Shown here: positions 62,701 through 64,000 of the stretch, in pieces
Layout: each line of letters begins with the position of its first letter
Numbering within the stretch: the stretch's first letter is position 1
Assembly: GCA_045630765.1 (NCBI GenBank)
Contig: JAZQTM010000046.1
Span: 1-64,000, forward strand
Direction of reading: 5' to 3'
DNA length: 64,000 nt
Origin: RGIG3009 sp045630765
GTDB taxonomy: Bacteria > Bacillota > Clostridia > Oscillospirales > Acutalibacteraceae
Position numbers and translations under genes: made by a program
Notes under the pieces: generated by a model
Told to the model about the DNA's origin: nothing
Seen by the model: the letters and a program-made list of their open reading frames with translations, nothing else
Databases searched by the model: none

Positions 62701-62952
62701 GACGAGATGTTGGCCGTTGCCGATAACTTTATTGTTAATAAGGATTTGAGAACCTATTATGGTGTCGGTTCACCGTCACCTATGCCTTTTGAATACGATA
62801 TTGAAAAGAATAACTTAACTGATGGTTATATTCTTAAAGCGTTTGCTTTACTCGGCTTCGGTAAGAAAGCAGAAGCTGACAGCGCCATAAACGACGCGAG
62901 AAAGCTTAACCCTTACGATTTCAGAATATTTGCCTTTGAGAGTGTAAAATAA
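59728..62952 (+). CDS. DUF5107 / TPR-repeat protein of probable sugar metabolism
   Basis: The 1074-residue cytoplasmic protein has an N-terminal galactose-mutarotase-like beta domain (DUF5107) of about 370 residues with PAIGGKILNGYDKVG, WISGGIEFNWPQHHRP and WGIGDFGDMWCNNL. A long array of TPR-like helical repeats follows (EAFYLKGLALEYLGKNKEAY, ACYYLGSLYYDRFRYEDAAN, FYCLGMLYEKQSESAKAKNA). The catalytic role is not established. It precedes an aldose-1-epimerase-like gene by two bases and is divergent from a sugar-sensor-like regulator. Codon use is AT-richer than upstream genes. Confidence 0.8.
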   Translation: MSNVNCKKHKQIIPTYIPKKANDLPMFFENKPYQGASGRLYPIPYSDGITDDKKDVEYDVFTLENEYIKTQVLPAIGGKILNGYDKVGKHDFIYNNEVIKPALVGLAGAWISGGIEFNWPQHHRPTTYMPLEAVIEENADGGKTVWTGEVEPFNRMKGMAGITLDKGRSYIKAKIRIYNRTSFPQIFMWWANLAVPVNEDYRTVFPPDCEWVNDHDRRAVLGWPIAKGVYKTARPYDFGEGTDLSHYSAVKVPSSYLISQGQSDMDFIAGYDVGVKKGIATVANHHIAPGKKMWHWGIGDFGDMWCNNLTDKNGPYIELMTGVYTDNQPDFTWIAPYESREFEQYWYPIRDIGEIKNATIDAALNMEKREDGLFFGFNVTGEFKNAVVRVSTKKKVLFTETCDMTPNVSYMKTIDIGDADYNDITVSLISETGKVLVSYTPYVRGQKQPIDPRMPVKRPCEIDTVEELYINGYHLEQYKQHNYKPEAYYLEGIRRDAGDIRCNTSMARLSLKNGEFRKCIEYCDVAIKRLTLRNEHPTDTEAFYLKGLALEYLGKNKEAYDILYKAAWNYTHRSAAMFELACLDCKNGEYIAALEKLNESIGLNYGHTKAQNLKTAILRRIDMNAAKKLAEVNIKNDLLDLFALVEYSHFADNKADIEPFAIKAENIIDVATDYMKAGFYEDALYALDFYKDKYPLIEYYKAFCKKDTSFIKTAEAADTGYCFPSRLEDIEVLKFAIDNDSTAANACYYLGSLYYDRFRYEDAANIWEEGLNRNCTHGKIWRNLSLYYFDKAGNAEKAKECLENALKYKNDPRLLLEYEQLLKNMNYTPEQRLEVYEKYPELLAERDDCYLDKLTLVSQLGKFEEAIELARVKRFHIYEGGEGKLTKQHAWMHVLYGKELMENGDYTKAEKIFLDGLNMPKSYGEAKTFFNQEAHIFYCLGMLYEKQSESAKAKNAFEKAAIYKAAVSEISLFRALALKKLGNDKEANAVLDEMLAVADNFIVNKDLRTYYGVGSPSPMPFEYDIEKNNLTDGYILKAFALLGFGKKAEADSAINDARKLNPYDFRIFAFESVK

Positions 62953-62954
62953 CA

Positions 62955-63824
62955 ATGAAAAACGTTCATACAATTTACAGCCCGGATAAACGATGGCGTG
63001 CAGAAATTTCTGCACGCCATGGTGCTAATGTTACAAAACTACAATATGATGGAAACGATGTTTTTGTGCCTTTGGAATCCGAGGAACAGTTGGAAAAAAA
63101 CCCCTACATTCAGGGGAGCCCTATTTTACTTCCTGCTAACCGCACGTTTAAAGGCAAGTTTGAGTTTGAAGGTAAAACTTATACATTACCAATAAATGAA
63201 CCGTTAAACAATGCTCATTTACACGGTTTACTGCATAAGCAAAGTTTTGATTTGTTGGAAATCTCTTCGAATGAGATTTGTCTTTGCTATGAAAATACCG
63301 GTCAGATCTATCCTTTCCCTTTTAAAATGAAGGTTACGTATTCCCTTAAAAGTAATATATTTGAACAAAAATATTATATTAAAAATATGGGCAGGTTAAA
63401 AATGCCGATCACTTTTGCCTTGCATACTTCATTTGTCGAACCTGAAATGTTTTCAGTACCAATCAACAGTTGCCAGGAAAAGGACGAGCATCATATACCA
63501 ACGGGCAGATACGTCTCACTAAATCCACAAGAAAGCAAGTATTCTACCGGAAGTGCTTCAAAAAGTATAGCAATTTCCGGTTATTATAAATCCTGCGGTA
63601 ATACTGCAAAGGTGGGAAACTTTGTTTATAAAGTATCGGATAATTTTGACCATTGGGTCCTTTTTAACGGAAAAGGTGAAAGCAATTTCCTTTGTGTAGA
63701 GCCACAATGCGGTGCTGTTAATGGATTGAATATGGACAATGGGAACAAAGTCATAAACTCGGGTGATACGCTTTATTTTTCAACTGAATTAAGTGATTGC
63801 AAAGCTTTTCTAGAAAATCCTTAA
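62955..63824 (+). CDS. Aldose 1-epimerase-like protein
   Basis: The 289-residue protein shows the mutarotase family fold: SPILLPANRTFKGKFEFEGK near the N-terminus, the histidine block NNAHLHGLLHKQSFDLLE, then ALHTSFVEPEM and a late catalytic-Glu region CVEPQCGAVNGLN. It would interconvert anomers of a sugar or bind a modified sugar. It begins two bases after the DUF5107 gene and ends before a hairpin at 63863. There is no signal peptide. Confidence 0.85.
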   Translation: MKNVHTIYSPDKRWRAEISARHGANVTKLQYDGNDVFVPLESEEQLEKNPYIQGSPILLPANRTFKGKFEFEGKTYTLPINEPLNNAHLHGLLHKQSFDLLEISSNEICLCYENTGQIYPFPFKMKVTYSLKSNIFEQKYYIKNMGRLKMPITFALHTSFVEPEMFSVPINSCQEKDEHHIPTGRYVSLNPQESKYSTGSASKSIAISGYYKSCGNTAKVGNFVYKVSDNFDHWVLFNGKGESNFLCVEPQCGAVNGLNMDNGNKVINSGDTLYFSTELSDCKAFLENP

Positions 63825-63862
63825 GAGATATATTTTCAGTGTGGTGTTTTGCTACATTACAA

Positions 63863-63894
63863 AACTCCCCGTGTTTTTACAAACACGGGGAGTT
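63863..63894. terminator. Intrinsic terminator after the epimerase gene
   Basis: A 14-bp stem (AACTCCCCGTGTTT and its complement, TTAC loop) lies 38 bases after the stop. The plus-strand T-run is weak; the minus strand has GTTTTGT, so it may serve both sides. Confidence 0.75.
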
Positions 63895-64000
63895 CATTGC
63901 TTGTTTCGTAGCAGTGTTTCAGGTGGTTTTCGGGGCGATCAGATTGCCCGCAAACCCGCATGAATACTTATCTTTTGAAAGCTTACTTGCTTTCTTTGAT
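63895..64000. other. Window end, no supported gene
   Basis: No complete gene is seen. A minus-strand frame reading IKESK then stop (63983-64000) could be the end of a gene outside the window, but five codons are too few to support it. Confidence 0.3.

Noticed and set aside
63983..64000. Minus-strand IKESK-stop as the end of a gene
   Set aside because: Five codons at the window edge cannot support a gene call.
1..64000. tRNA, rRNA, CRISPR arrays, insertion sequences, prophage or toxin-antitoxin loci
   Set aside because: No cloverleaf-type sequences, regular repeat-spacer units, transposase or phage genes were recognised on reading; an exhaustive tRNAscan or HMM search was not possible.

Overview
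The window looks like chromosome of a monoderm, anaerobic member of the Clostridia, probably a gut Oscillospirales-type lineage. The assignment is inferred from an HrcA/CIRCE chaperone operon, Na+-decarboxylase membrane subunits, archaeal/eukaryote-type prolyl-tRNA synthetase, rubrerythrin, meso-DAP dehydrogenase, tetrahydrofolate (THF) and lysine riboswitches, strong AGGAGG ribosome sites, and a Pel polysaccharide cluster without the outer-membrane genes pelB/pelC. No rRNA, tRNA, CRISPR array, insertion sequence or prophage was seen.

Layout. 1-8.2 kb holds surface-polysaccharide genes (Wzz-like, partial; two polyprenyl glycosylphosphotransferases) around OadB/OadG, ProS, two cyclophilins, a Cys-cluster protein and Mrp. 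8.2-15.3 kb holds a P-loop ATPase, an AI-2E-type exporter and the hrcA-grpE-dnaK-dnaJ operon with CIRCE. 15.3-18.2 kb holds a strongly signposted orphan small protein and three tandem, nearly identical polysaccharide deacetylases. 18.2-26.5 kb is a minus-strand run (DEAD helicase, lepA, guaB, ATP-grasp ligase, asnB, THF riboswitch, folT). 27-33.5 kb holds a class A PBP, an ACT-domain protein with hom and lysC, and hemW. 33.5-36.2 kb holds a PIG-L deacetylase and rubrerythrin sharing a palindromic divergent promoter, then a small repressor module. 36.3-39.8 kb is a lysine-riboswitch-controlled dapA-ddh-lysA operon. 39.8-42.4 kb holds accessory carbohydrate and kinase genes.

The standout is 42.6-57.9 kb, one apparent ten-gene operon. 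It encodes a Gram-positive Pel-type exopolysaccharide machine (PelD, PelE, PelA deacetylase, PelF, PelG), then CotH kinase, VTC-domain and DUF4956 proteins, and closes with a c-di-GMP phosphodiesterase (degenerate GGDEF, intact EAL) and a Cache-GGDEF cyclase. The PelD-like first gene carries an apparently intact HD-GYP phosphodiesterase at its N-terminus and, at its C-terminus, a degenerate GGDEF domain (SDGNV) that keeps the RxxD c-di-GMP-binding site. The operon therefore seems to encode synthesis, sensing and destruction of its own second messenger, plus an unexplained kinase/VTC/membrane module.

From about 57.9 kb to the end, AT-richer accessory genes include a regulator with a periplasmic-binding-protein-like domain and C-terminal HTH, divergent from a DUF5107/TPR protein and an aldose-1-epimerase-like protein. 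Functions are by recognition of motifs and family resemblance from the sequence alone; no database search was run.
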